This document shows positions 43,328-51,913 of a stretch of 64,000 nt of DNA, piece after piece (the stretch's first letter is position 1; every line of letters starts with the position of its first letter). The notes below the pieces were generated by a model, which worked only from the letters and a program-made list of their open reading frames with translations, was not told the DNA's origin and ran no database searches. The DNA comes from Verrucomicrobia subdivision 3 bacterium UBA693 (GTDB lineage: Bacteria; Verrucomicrobiota; Verrucomicrobiia; Limisphaerales; UBA8199), in NCBI GenBank assembly GCA_002298785.1, contig DBMR01000069.1:142298-206297 (forward strand), given 5' to 3'. A program made the translations under genes and the position numbers.

Positions 43328-44088
43328 TCCATCTTAAATCCGCCATCCACGTGCAGGATCTCGCCCGTGATGTAGCCCGCATAGCGTGAGGCCAGAAACC
43401 AGACCGCATGCGCGATATCCGCAGGTTGGCCGATCCGGCGTAACAGGATGCGCGACAGGACTGCTTCGGGCGCTCGCTCGCGGACTTCGCGGGACATTTC
43501 GGTTTCGATTACCCCGGGCGCCACCGCGTTCACGGTAATGCCGCGCGGGGCCAGTTCAACTGCCAGCGAGCGCGTGAAGGCGTTCAGCGCGCCTTTACTG
43601 GCCGCGTAATTTGTCTGACCGCGGCCGCCTTTTTCTCCGGCCACGGAACTGATATTCACAATCCTGCCGGCACGAGCCGCGATCATGTGTGGCGCCACCG
43701 CGCGGGTGATGTTGAACGCGCCGGTCACGTTGGTTTCCAGCACCAGGCGCACATCTTCCTCTTCCAGAATCGTCAGGGGATTATCCCGGATCACGCCGGC
43801 GTTGTTGACGAGCAGGTCCACTTTTCCCTCGCGCTCGACCAGCTTCTCCACCAGTTCGGAGCAGCCCCCGGCGTTGCGGACATCGAGGGGTTCGGCGGTG
43901 ATCTTGAACTGTTTGTTCGCCTCCACGACCTCCATGGCCGCCGCGGCGTTTTCGAGATAGGTAAACGTCACGCTCATTCCGGCCGCAGCCAATACCTCCA
44001 CGATGGCGCGCCCGATTCCCCGGCTGCCGCCGGTCACGAGGGCCACTCCGCCGCTCAACCCGGCGTCAGTTAGGTTTGCGCTGCTCAT
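43324..44088 (-). CDS. fabG: 3-oxoacyl-ACP reductase
   Basis: 254 residues from the Met at 44088, which overlaps the fabL stop by ATGA; a start four codons earlier is possible. Classical SDR features: TGGSRGIG cofactor loop, NNAG, Ser in NISSVAG, and YAASK (Tyr-x3-Lys). The sequence around NYAASKGALNAFTRSLAVELAPRGITVNAVAPG is typical of FabG. It reduces 3-ketoacyl-ACP with NADPH in the operon's elongation cycle. Confidence 0.93.
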   Translation of the reverse strand: MSSANLTDAGLSGGVALVTGGSRGIGRAIVEVLAAAGMSVTFTYLENAAAAMEVVEANKQFKITAEPLDVRNAGGCSELVEKLVEREGKVDLLVNNAGVIRDNPLTILEEEDVRLVLETNVTGAFNITRAVAPHMIAARAGRIVNISSVAGEKGGRGQTNYAASKGALNAFTRSLAVELAPRGITVNAVAPGVIETEMSREVRERAPEAVLSRILLRRIGQPADIAHAVWFLASRYAGYITGEILHVDGGFKME

Positions 44089-44840
44089 CCTGAAATACAA
44101 TAGCCGGCATCAACTACCAGCGTGTGGCCGGTAATCTTATCGGCTTCGGGTTGGCAGAGCAAGTAAACTGCGTCCGCCACGTCTTCGGGGGTCAGCGTGG
44201 GTCCAGCCGGTGCTCGGCGGGAGAATTCCTCGAGTAATTGCTCGCGGTTCGGGAAATGTTTTAAGGCGTCGGTGTCCACGACTCCAGCGCTGACCACATT
44301 CACGCGGATGCCCCGAGGTCCCAATTCCTGGGCCAGGCTTCGCACCAGGCTCTCCATAGCGGCCTTGGAAGCCCCAATAAATGCATATTGGGGAATTGCC
44401 CGGGTGGCGCCGAGACTGGAAATGGCTAAAATGCGACCGCCATTCGGCATTCGCGGCACCGCATTTTGGGCTAACAAGTTGAGCGCGAGCGCGTTGGTTT
44501 CCATGCAGCGACGCCAATGTTTAACCGTCAGCTCGAGCGCGGGCTTTAGCACTCCCGTTGCCGCATTGCTGATCACGAAGTCGAGGTGTGCAAACTCCGG
44601 ATTCAGCCCGGCGAACACTTCCCCGACGATTGCGGTGTCGCTCACGTCCGCCTGGAGGGCTTGAGCCTTCCGCCCCAGGCTTCGGATCTCCTGGCACACG
44701 GCCTCGGCTTCATCGTGGCTGTTGTGGTACACAATCGCGACGTTGCAGCCGGCGCGTGCCAGTTTGAGGGCCACGGCGCGGCCGATGCCTCGTGAACCGC
44801 CGGTCACCAAAGCCGTCTTTCCTGAAAGTGATTCGCTCAT
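44085..44840 (-). CDS. fabL: enoyl-ACP reductase of the FabL type
   Basis: 251 residues, SDR fold. It closely matches Bacillus FabL in the blocks NAATGVLKPALEL, SSLGATR and VVDTDALKHFPNRE, and has the FabL-type Tyr-x6-Lys site (Tyr152, Lys159 in YAFIGASK) in place of the Tyr-x3-Lys of FabG. It should reduce trans-2-enoyl-ACP with NADPH. Its presence means that the pathway can make fully or partly saturated chains, which argues against a plain aryl-polyene product. First gene of the seven-gene operon; its promoter should lie in the 92 bases upstream. Confidence 0.9.
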   Translation of the reverse strand: MSESLSGKTALVTGGSRGIGRAVALKLARAGCNVAIVYHNSHDEAEAVCQEIRSLGRKAQALQADVSDTAIVGEVFAGLNPEFAHLDFVISNAATGVLKPALELTVKHWRRCMETNALALNLLAQNAVPRMPNGGRILAISSLGATRAIPQYAFIGASKAAMESLVRSLAQELGPRGIRVNVVSAGVVDTDALKHFPNREQLLEEFSRRAPAGPTLTPEDVADAVYLLCQPEADKITGHTLVVDAGYCISG

Positions 44841-44893
44841 TTTGGTAATGTCCTACAGATAAAGCCCAGTCGCCCTTGAAACCGTCGCGAGGG

Positions 44894-44911
44894 CCGTCCC
44901 CCGCGGGACGG
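44894..44911 (-). terminator. hairpin between the lipoprotein/ICMT operon and the fatty-acid operon
   Basis: A 7-bp stem (CCGTCCC / GGGACGG) with a four-base loop starts 22 bases after the end of the ICMT-like gene on the minus strand. No T-tract; it may end or weaken transcription from the upstream operon so that the fabL operon has partly separate control. Confidence 0.4.
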
Positions 44912-44932
44912 GGTTCCGGATACTAATGCTGA

Positions 44933-45565
44933 TCATAATCCGGACCGCAGGACCAGTTTAGGAAAGAAACGTCCGGTGCGCGAGCAGTAATTGTCGTAGT
45001 CCGCCCCGTGCACGGTGCGCAGATAAGCCTCTTCGTCCGTGGCCTTGATGTGAATGCAGAGGCCGTGAAACACCAGCACCAGCCAGGAGACGATGGTGGG
45101 CAGGAGCAGAGCGGTTCCGGCGAGCATGAGAATTTGGAACAGGTAAATGGGATGCCGCACCACGCGGTACGGGCCGGCGGTCACCAGCCGATTTTTCTCC
45201 GCCCGATCAACCCCCATCCGCCAGGCGTTACCCATGATGACGTAGCACCAGAGCGTTCCGGCATAGCCGGCGGCTGTCAACGCGATCCCGGCGCCCATCC
45301 AGACCGTGCCGGAGAGCGATGGCATGATGCGCAGCCAGGCTGTCGACGCCCGGGTGCCAGCCAGGAACGGCAGAGCCAGCCAGGTCATTACCACCAGGAA
45401 CCAGCCGAGCCACAGTACCTTTTCCTTGGTGCCCCGGGGTTTGACGTTGGGGGCGCGTCCGATCCGGTGGCGAATGCGCCGGGTCTGGATGTAAACGCCA
45501 GCCCAATAGATCAGGGCCGCGCCGCCGACCACCACGCGATTAACAATCAGCTCTTCGTTAGGCAT
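44933..45565 (-). CDS. ICMT/PEMT-like membrane methyltransferase
   Basis: 210 residues with about five membrane helices. The C-terminal signature GPYRVVRHPIYLFQI, then EEAYLRTVHGADYDNYC and GRFFPKL, is that of the isoprenylcysteine carboxyl methyltransferase/phospholipid methyltransferase family, which uses SAM at the membrane. Its start overlaps the stop of the upstream hydrolase gene by eight bases. In this place it may methylate a carboxyl or head group of the product made by the adjacent lipid operon; the substrate is not deducible. Confidence 0.82.
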   Translation of the reverse strand: MPNEELIVNRVVVGGAALIYWAGVYIQTRRIRHRIGRAPNVKPRGTKEKVLWLGWFLVVMTWLALPFLAGTRASTAWLRIMPSLSGTVWMGAGIALTAAGYAGTLWCYVIMGNAWRMGVDRAEKNRLVTAGPYRVVRHPIYLFQILMLAGTALLLPTIVSWLVLVFHGLCIHIKATDEEAYLRTVHGADYDNYCSRTGRFFPKLVLRSGL

Positions 45566-46631
45566 AGGGATATTTCGCCCGGAGCAGGTTTTGGAGTTCC
45601 AGCACCCAGTGCTTTTTCAGGTCGTGCCAGACCTCCGCCGCCCACAGGATATGCGCATCGTCCGATTCGAATTTGACGTCGAGGCGCGGTTCGGAGACGG
45701 CTTCGTGGCTGGGCTGGTAGTCATTTATCCAGTCTACTATTTTCTGGTCTTGCAGCAGGTGTTTGGTCCGGGGGATGGTCCCGTGGGCGTAAGCGGCCGG
45801 CAAGCGCACGTTGCGCACCACGGCTTTCCCGCTGGCCTCGTAATTATTGGAGCCGCCATACCCAAAGAAGTCTCCACCCAGCATGTCCATGCCCTTTTGA
45901 AATCCGGTGAATTCCTCGACCGAGTCGGGGATCTTTCGCAGCTTGCCATTCATCGACCACTGGTTCGGGAGCGCTCTGCCCAACCCGCCGGCGACCACCA
46001 CGGTGACATAAGGCAGTCGCAGGCCCACCACGGGGCGTCGCACTCGGGTCAACGGATCGACAAAGTCATACCGGTCTTCGGCTTCCCAGGTCAGGGGATT
46101 CCAGACCCGAATTTTCCGCGTCGGTTCGGCCGCCAGTTTATACAGCACTTTGATAGCCTGGATACCGCCCTGGCTGTGGCCTACCAGCATGGGCCGAAGG
46201 CCCTCGTGTTCGTAATACCAAGCGAGCAGGCCGCTGATCTTCTCGCTGCTGACGTAGTAACCGAAAGTGTAGGTCCCGTCTCTGGGATTGCGGATGCTGG
46301 TGCGTGGATATCCCATTCCGACCAGAAATTCCGAAAAAGACAGCATGCTACCTTCGACCGGGAGGAGACCGCCGTGGATGTTAATAATTCTCGGCGCGGG
46401 AGCTCCGGCGAGCACCTCCTGGATATCCTTGCCGGATACATGCTCCGGGTCCAGGGCCATGATCCGCTTCCGGATTTCAGGTGTCGGCTCGAAGGCCGGA
46501 GGAGCAGGGGTTGGGCCGAGGTCTTCGAACTGCGCGGTGGCGGAGCTCGGCTGTGGGCCGGCGGTTTTACAGCCCGTTAGGAACAAGGCAAAAGACAGGC
46601 CGAGGATGGCCCACTGGCCGGGTATCCTCAT
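45558..46631 (-). CDS. lipoprotein alpha/beta hydrolase, copy 1
   Basis: 357 residues from Met at 46631, which overlaps the upstream stop by ATGA. The lipobox LFLTGC marks a lipoprotein (Cys21). The alpha/beta-hydrolase core shows the oxyanion segment IINIHGGLLPVEG and the nucleophile elbow GHSQGG (Ser near residue 155), with a His in HGTIPRTKHLL or DDAHILWAAE as candidate for the triad. It is clearly paralogous to the next gene. A lipase/esterase acting on an envelope lipid fits the context of acyl-transfer genes. Confidence 0.82.
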   Translation of the reverse strand: MRIPGQWAILGLSFALFLTGCKTAGPQPSSATAQFEDLGPTPAPPAFEPTPEIRKRIMALDPEHVSGKDIQEVLAGAPAPRIINIHGGLLPVEGSMLSFSEFLVGMGYPRTSIRNPRDGTYTFGYYVSSEKISGLLAWYYEHEGLRPMLVGHSQGGIQAIKVLYKLAAEPTRKIRVWNPLTWEAEDRYDFVDPLTRVRRPVVGLRLPYVTVVVAGGLGRALPNQWSMNGKLRKIPDSVEEFTGFQKGMDMLGGDFFGYGGSNNYEASGKAVVRNVRLPAAYAHGTIPRTKHLLQDQKIVDWINDYQPSHEAVSEPRLDVKFESDDAHILWAAEVWHDLKKHWVLELQNLLRAKYPYA

Positions 46632-47704
46632 GATTTCCCCTCTCGCGGCGGACTGGCGCGGAGGAGTCGCTGCAATTCGAGCACCCAATGCTTTTTGATG
46701 CTGTACCAGACATCCGCAGCCCACAGGATATGATCGCTATCCGCATCGAACTTCAGTTCCGGCCGGGGGGTGTCGAGCGGTTTATTCGTTGGACGGTAGT
46801 CATTGATCCAATCCATGATCTGCTGGCTTTTGAGCAAGTGCCGGGTGTCGGGAATGGCCCCGTGCTTGTACGAGGACGGCAGGCAAACATTGCGCACGAT
46901 CGCCTTGTCCGTTGCGTGGAAACAATTCGCGGATCCGTATCCCAGATAATCTCCGCCCAGCAAGTCTTTGCCTTTGTAGAAACCGGTAAATTCCTCCACG
47001 GAATCCGGAACGTCCCTCAATTTGTTGCACATATCCCACTGGTTGGGGAGCAGCCGGGTCAGTCCTCCCGCGCCCACGGAGGAAACGTAGGGAAGTTGCA
47101 GGCCCACGACGGGGCGGGGTTTGCCGGTAAGGGGATCGACGAATTCGCAGGATTGTTCTTCCTGCCAAGTGAGAGGATTCCAGAGGTGCAGCTTGCGGGA
47201 AGGCGGCCCGGCCAGTTTGTCCAGGACTTTGACCGCCTGCATGCCGCCCTGGCTGTGACCGATGATCATGGGACGGAGCCCCTCGCGTTCGTAATACCAC
47301 GCGATCACGCCGGCGATCATGTCGCTGCTCTCGTAACAACTAAAAGTGTAGGTGCCGTCACCGGGATTGGTGATACTCGTGCCGGGGTAGCCCATGCCCA
47401 TGAGGAATTCCGAGAACGAGATCATCCGGCGATGCACCGGATAAATGCCGCCGTGGATGTTGATAATTCGCGGGGCCGGAGCTCGCCCAAGCACTCCCCG
47501 AACTTCCTTGTCCGTGACGTGCTCGGGATTCAGCGCCAGTATTTGCCGGCGCAATTCGTCTGACGGTGCGAAATTCCGGCGGATGCTGGTCTTTTCGATT
47601 TGCGTGGCGACCGCCGGTTCCAATCCCTTTCGGCTATAGGTGGCGCAGCCTGAGCTCAGTAACGCCAGGCACAGCAGGCAAAGAGCGGAAGTTTTTAGAC
47701 TCAA
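46628..47704 (-). CDS. lipoprotein alpha/beta hydrolase, copy 2
   Basis: 358 residues, lipobox ALLSSGC at the N-terminus. It shares with copy 1 the blocks IINIHGG, SFSEFL.GMGYP, DGTYTF, GHSQGG, VWNPLTW/LWNPLTW, DPLT...RPVVGL, IPDSVEEFTGF, DHILWAA and KKHWVLELQ, so the pair arose by tandem duplication, followed by clear divergence (roughly half of the residues differ by eye). ATGA overlaps on both sides tie it into the operon with the acyltransferase-like gene. Confidence 0.82.
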   Translation of the reverse strand: MSLKTSALCLLCLALLSSGCATYSRKGLEPAVATQIEKTSIRRNFAPSDELRRQILALNPEHVTDKEVRGVLGRAPAPRIINIHGGIYPVHRRMISFSEFLMGMGYPGTSITNPGDGTYTFSCYESSDMIAGVIAWYYEREGLRPMIIGHSQGGMQAVKVLDKLAGPPSRKLHLWNPLTWQEEQSCEFVDPLTGKPRPVVGLQLPYVSSVGAGGLTRLLPNQWDMCNKLRDVPDSVEEFTGFYKGKDLLGGDYLGYGSANCFHATDKAIVRNVCLPSSYKHGAIPDTRHLLKSQQIMDWINDYRPTNKPLDTPRPELKFDADSDHILWAADVWYSIKKHWVLELQRLLRASPPREGKS

Positions 47705-49065
47705 ACTTTCACCTCCAGATTGGCGATGGCACCGCGGAAAAAGTCGATAAACTCATCAATCCCGGTCTTTGAGTAGACGGTCGAACGATAGCTAAGTCCG
47801 ATGTTCGCGACCGTCCCGACGGTGGAGAAGGATAAAACGAGCGGTGTGACTGGGCCAGTCGAGACACCCCGGACATAATCCACCGGTCTCTCTCCGGCCC
47901 GTGGCGGCCACAGTGAATTCAAATTCATATTAGTGACACCCCCCCAGAGAGGGTAGTGCTTCTGATACAGTTTCCGCCGGTGCGCGGTCGAGAAAAAAGA
48001 AAGCACCAGCCGACCGAGGGCTAATTCGAGCCCCGTCGCCAGGTAGATGCGTTTCCGTTTGATCGTCTTTGTCCATCGGCCAATCTCGCACGCCAGGGCT
48101 TGCAGCGAAAGTTGCTCCGGCACGGGATGGGTAATGATAAACGATCCGAGCGAAAGGCCGAAGGTCCCGCGGTCCTCCTCCGCCAGATCTCGGCGCGTGT
48201 TCACGATGCAGCCGACCGACAGGTTTTTGCGGCGCCCGGGTTGATTCCGGTTGGGTGCCAATCGGGCGAAGGCTTGAAGCAACAGCGCCAGCAAAATGTC
48301 ATTTACGGTGATGCCCCAGGCCTTGGCGGCGCTAACCAGGCGGCTCAGTCCGTGCGGATCGAGAGAGAACAAGGTGAATCCGTTCCGGAGATCGTTTGTA
48401 TCCTGGAATGACGGGCGGCAGGAGGTCTTGAGGTTTTGTAGCTGGGAGGGCAAGGCGGCCAATTTCGAGGCCAACGCGCCCGGATGAGAAAGCAACAGCG
48501 AGCGCGGAGCAGATTTGCCGAGGGCTGGTCGGCGCGGAGATCGAGTCTCCGCAGCTCCGCGGTACCGTTCCACAATTTCTTTCAGGAGCAGCACGATGGA
48601 TTCCGCGTCGGCCACCGCGTGCAGGTAGGCGAGACCAAGCGAGAAGGAGTTCTTTCTCCTCGCGGCAAAAAATCTGAATGGACTAAACGGCGGCTTCTGG
48701 TCGAACGCGGTGTTGAGCTGACGCTCCATTTCCGCGGCTAACACGGCAGGACAAGATGCCTCATCAGGCAGAATGTTGATCGTCGCTTCGCGCGAGGTGC
48801 CACTGTATGAAAACGTGGTCTGAGACTTGTTCAACGTCAGTTCCGTGAGCGCACGGGCGTTGAGAGTGTCATTGACCACCTGGTGCAGGCGCGGCTGATT
48901 CAGGGGTTCCGGCACTCGCACCACATGCACCGCATTGTAGGGGTACATGGAGTTCCACTGAAGCATGGTGCGCTGGAAGCTGTTGAGTCTTCCATGCACA
49001 CGGCAGAGCGATGGATCACCGGTCGGCATCCTGTCGAGGTGCCGGGATGGCCCTGGGTGTCGCAT
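47701..49065 (-). CDS. condensation/WS-DGAT-like acyltransferase
   Basis: 454 residues of the CoA-dependent acyltransferase fold. The HxxxD active-site motif is kept as LHAVADAES (about 155), followed by a second lobe with ITVNDILLALLLQAFAR and NTRRDL, which are typical of alcohol acetyltransferase, wax-ester synthase and condensation-domain relatives. No carrier-protein domain is attached. It may esterify or transfer the acyl chain made by the neighbouring lipid operon. The start is uncertain: the first ATG and Met13 (MPTGDPSLCRVHGRLN) are both possible. Confidence 0.78.
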   Translation of the reverse strand: MRHPGPSRHLDRMPTGDPSLCRVHGRLNSFQRTMLQWNSMYPYNAVHVVRVPEPLNQPRLHQVVNDTLNARALTELTLNKSQTTFSYSGTSREATINILPDEASCPAVLAAEMERQLNTAFDQKPPFSPFRFFAARRKNSFSLGLAYLHAVADAESIVLLLKEIVERYRGAAETRSPRRPALGKSAPRSLLLSHPGALASKLAALPSQLQNLKTSCRPSFQDTNDLRNGFTLFSLDPHGLSRLVSAAKAWGITVNDILLALLLQAFARLAPNRNQPGRRKNLSVGCIVNTRRDLAEEDRGTFGLSLGSFIITHPVPEQLSLQALACEIGRWTKTIKRKRIYLATGLELALGRLVLSFFSTAHRRKLYQKHYPLWGGVTNMNLNSLWPPRAGERPVDYVRGVSTGPVTPLVLSFSTVGTVANIGLSYRSTVYSKTGIDEFIDFFRGAIANLEVKV

Positions 49066-49162
49066 CTGTGTTCATGGTCTACGGCTGCTGAATAATCCAG
49101 TCTAGGGCGCTGGGGTTTTCGGTCAACTCTGATTGAAATCCGCGTGGCGGACAAGTTGCGGG

Positions 49163-49942
49163 TTAGCGCCTGGTCTGGGTTTGCCGGTCGTTTTTATGGT
49201 GTGCCATCCAGACCAATCGCAGTCCTTCCAGCGTTAGCAACGGATCCACCTGTGCAATTTCAGGCAGGCGCGACGAGATCAGCTTAGCGTAGCCACCGGT
49301 GGCCGCGACCGGCAGGCCAGGGCAGCGAAGTTCCTTCTTAAGTTCCATGATCAATTCGCGCACTAGTCCGCGGTAACCATGCACTGCGCCGATGAGCATC
49401 GCCTCCTGGGTGCTCTTACCGACGGAGCCTTTCACCTCGCGAATGGTGATCCGCGGCAAAAGCGCGGTCTTCTCGTGCAGATACTCCGTCATTGCGGCCA
49501 ATCCCGGCGCGATAATGCCGCCCGAGTAGTTGCCCGAGCGATCCACGACATCGAAGGTGACGGCCGTGCCGAAATCGACCACCACAACCGGCGCGCCGAA
49601 TCGGTGGCGCGCGGCGACCGCGTTGGCCAGGCGATCCGGGCCGATGGTTGAAGGCTTGGGGTAATCGATTCCGACGCCGCGCAAAGTTCGGGCATTAAGT
49701 TCGAGCGCCGCCACGCCCCACGCGTTCTGCGTGAAGCCCGACACGAAAGCCGTGGCGCGCGGCACCACGCTGCACAAGGCTGCGCCGGTGATGCGGGCCG
49801 CGCCGAGCCAGTTCCGCACCTGGCGGCCGGCTGAATTTTCAAACCAGCTCGCGGTGGGAATATCCGTTTGACGCCGGATTCGTCGATTATCCGCCAATCC
49901 GAGGTGAGTGTGGGTGTTGCCGATGTCGTAAAGCAGAATCAT
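49163..49942 (-). CDS. coaX: type III pantothenate kinase
   Basis: 259 residues. The ASKHA-fold signature motifs are present: LYDIGNTHTHLGL at the N-terminus, GPDRLANAVAARH (about 102-114) and VVDFGTAVTFDVVD followed by GGIIAPGL. It phosphorylates pantothenate with ATP as the first step of CoA synthesis. The ATG overlaps the birA stop (49939-49942); coaX-birA linkage is common in bacteria and reflects cofactor metabolism. Confidence 0.95.
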   Translation of the reverse strand: MILLYDIGNTHTHLGLADNRRIRRQTDIPTASWFENSAGRQVRNWLGAARITGAALCSVVPRATAFVSGFTQNAWGVAALELNARTLRGVGIDYPKPSTIGPDRLANAVAARHRFGAPVVVVDFGTAVTFDVVDRSGNYSGGIIAPGLAAMTEYLHEKTALLPRITIREVKGSVGKSTQEAMLIGAVHGYRGLVRELIMELKKELRCPGLPVAATGGYAKLISSRLPEIAQVDPLLTLEGLRLVWMAHHKNDRQTQTRR

Positions 49943-50925
49943 GTCAGTTTTTCCAAAGTCACATCGCCGCCGATGACGGGTTCGAGGCGTCCATGCTCGC
50001 TGCGCACGAGCAGGGCGCCGTCTTCCCCCAGCGCCTCCGCCCGACCGCGCAGTTGCCGTTCACCCAGGCGGATGGATACCTGCCGCCCGATGGTGGTGCA
50101 ATGTTCCTCCCATTCATCCGCCACTTCGGAGAACCGTCCCGCATTAAGGCGCTCGTATTCGGCATCGAGTTCTTTCAGGATGCGGCAAGCGAGTTCGGGG
50201 CGATCGACTGCCTCGCCGGTCTCGGCCCGCAAAGATGTAGCGATCTGGCGCAGTTCCGGTGGAAACTCTTCCGCCTCCAGGTTCACATCCACGCCGATCC
50301 CGATGACGAGATGTTTCACCTGGTCCGGTTCGGCATGCATTTCGGTAAGAATGCCAGCCGTCTTTTTGCCGTTGATCAGGATATCATTTGGCCATTTGAT
50401 TTCCGGCCGCAACTGGGTGGCATTGGCGATTGCCCGGCGCAGAGCCGTCGCCGCGACAATGGTCAGTCGGGTGGCTTCCTCCGGTCGTAACGCCGGTCGC
50501 AACAGCAGCGAAAACCAGAGGCCCTTGCCGGGTGGCGAAATCCATTTGCGCCCCAGGCGGCCGCGGCCTTTCGTTTGGGCTTCGGCGAACACGACTACGC
50601 CCTCTTTAACGCCGTCCCGGGCCAGCTTTTCAATGACATCGTTGGTCGAGGTGGTCTCTTGAAACACCCGAATATCGCGGCCGATGACGCGGATCGATTC
50701 CAGCCGCGACAGCAAATCATCGGCATGCAGCAAATCGGGCGTCGACAACATCCGGTAGCCCTGGTGCGGGCTGGCTTCGATATCGTAACCCAGCGCGCGC
50801 AAATCCTGCACCCTGGCCCAGATCGCGGCGCGGCTGACGCCCAGCGACTGGGAGAGTTCCGCACCGGAAACAGAACCACCGCCCGCCCGGCGTAGCGCCC
50901 TCAGGATGTCCACGTCCATGCTCAT
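49939..50925 (-). CDS. birA: biotin-[acetyl-CoA-carboxylase] ligase with repressor domain
   Basis: 328 residues. The first 60 residues form a winged helix (LSQSLGVSRAAIWARVQDLRALGYDIEA), followed by the ligase core with GRGRLGRKW, KWPNDILING and GIGVDVNLE, and the C-terminal SH3-like domain. It biotinylates the BCCP subunit and may also repress biotin genes through the HTH, although no bio operon is in the window. It starts 24 bases after nadC and overlaps coaX. Confidence 0.95.
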   Translation of the reverse strand: MSMDVDILRALRRAGGGSVSGAELSQSLGVSRAAIWARVQDLRALGYDIEASPHQGYRMLSTPDLLHADDLLSRLESIRVIGRDIRVFQETTSTNDVIEKLARDGVKEGVVVFAEAQTKGRGRLGRKWISPPGKGLWFSLLLRPALRPEEATRLTIVAATALRRAIANATQLRPEIKWPNDILINGKKTAGILTEMHAEPDQVKHLVIGIGVDVNLEAEEFPPELRQIATSLRAETGEAVDRPELACRILKELDAEYERLNAGRFSEVADEWEEHCTTIGRQVSIRLGERQLRGRAEALGEDGALLVRSEHGRLEPVIGGDVTLEKLT

Positions 50926-50949
50926 AATCAGGTTCTTGGTTAACCCAGG

Positions 50950-51819
50950 TTAGCTGACCTCAAAATCCAGACCCAAATCGACAGCGGTGGCGGAGTGGGT
51001 GAGCGCCCCGACCGAAACAAAATCCACCCCGGACTCGGCAATGGCCCGAATGGTGTCCAGGCGGACCCCTCCGCTGGCTTCAGTTTTGGCCCGACCCGCG
51101 ATGATCCGCACGGCTTCGCGCAAGCGGTCGGGCGGCATGTTGTCGAGGAGGATGTAGTCCGCCCCGGCATCGGCTGCCTGACGCGCCTGTTCGAGCGTGT
51201 CGGCTTCCACCTCCACCTTCAGACGGGCAAAACTGGTGCGCGCGGCCCGGACTGCGGCTGCGATGGCATTGGGTTCCACGTCAGCCAGCGCCGCCAGGTG
51301 GTTGTCTTTAATTAGCACCATGTCATAAAGGCCGATGCGGTGATTCGTGCCTCCGCCGCAGCGAACCGCGTATTTTTCCAGCCTGCGCCAACCCGGAGTG
51401 GTTTTACGGGTGTCGAGTACCTGGGCTCGGGTGCCCGCCACGGCCTCGACATAGCGGGCCGTCAGGGTGGCTATGCCCGAGAGGCGCTGCACAAAATTCA
51501 GTGCCACCCGTTCGCCAGTCAGTAGCGCACGAGTTTGACCACGAATCATGAGCGCAGTCGCCCCGGGCCCCAGTCGCTCACCGTCACGTGCGAATCGTTC
51601 AAAGCGCACCGAAGGATCGAGGTGGCGGAAGGCCGCCTCCGCGAGAGCCAAGCCTGCCAACACCAGCGGTTCCCGAGCATTCATTGCTGCGGCCGCGGTT
51701 GCTTGCTCGGGAATGGTGGCTTGGGTTGTGACGTCTCCGCTGCCGACATCTTCCGCCAATGCCAGTTCCACTGCCCGGGCAATTTCCTGCGTATCAAGGT
51801 CGTCCACCAGGCGCAGCAT
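50950..51819 (-). CDS. nadC: nicotinate-nucleotide pyrophosphorylase (carboxylating)
   Basis: 289 residues from the Met that gives MLRLVDDLDTQEIARAVELAL; the frame continues 75 codons upstream, but that part has no family match and overlaps the divergent gene. Motifs: EDVGSGDVTT, LNFVQRLSGIATLTARYV, DTRKTTPGWR, EKYAVRCGGGTNHR and KDNHL, all typical of quinolinate phosphoribosyltransferase. It makes nicotinate mononucleotide from quinolinate and PRPP in NAD synthesis. First gene of the nadC-birA-coaX group. Confidence 0.95.
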   Translation of the reverse strand: MLRLVDDLDTQEIARAVELALAEDVGSGDVTTQATIPEQATAAAAMNAREPLVLAGLALAEAAFRHLDPSVRFERFARDGERLGPGATALMIRGQTRALLTGERVALNFVQRLSGIATLTARYVEAVAGTRAQVLDTRKTTPGWRRLEKYAVRCGGGTNHRIGLYDMVLIKDNHLAALADVEPNAIAAAVRAARTSFARLKVEVEADTLEQARQAADAGADYILLDNMPPDRLREAVRIIAGRAKTEASGGVRLDTIRAIAESGVDFVSVGALTHSATAVDLGLDFEVS

Positions 51820-51913
51820 GGGCCAAAACCGGCCCGCAAAAAAGCCAAAAGGTGATGCGCACCGATCGAGAATTCGCTTGAAATGACCTGGACGGCGGCG
51901 TAGGAGAAGACTC

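Noticed and set aside
38165..44840. A standard aryl-polyene cluster
   Set aside because: A FabL-type enoyl reductase is present, and typical companions (glycosyltransferase, MMPL exporter, LolA-like protein) are missing in the window.
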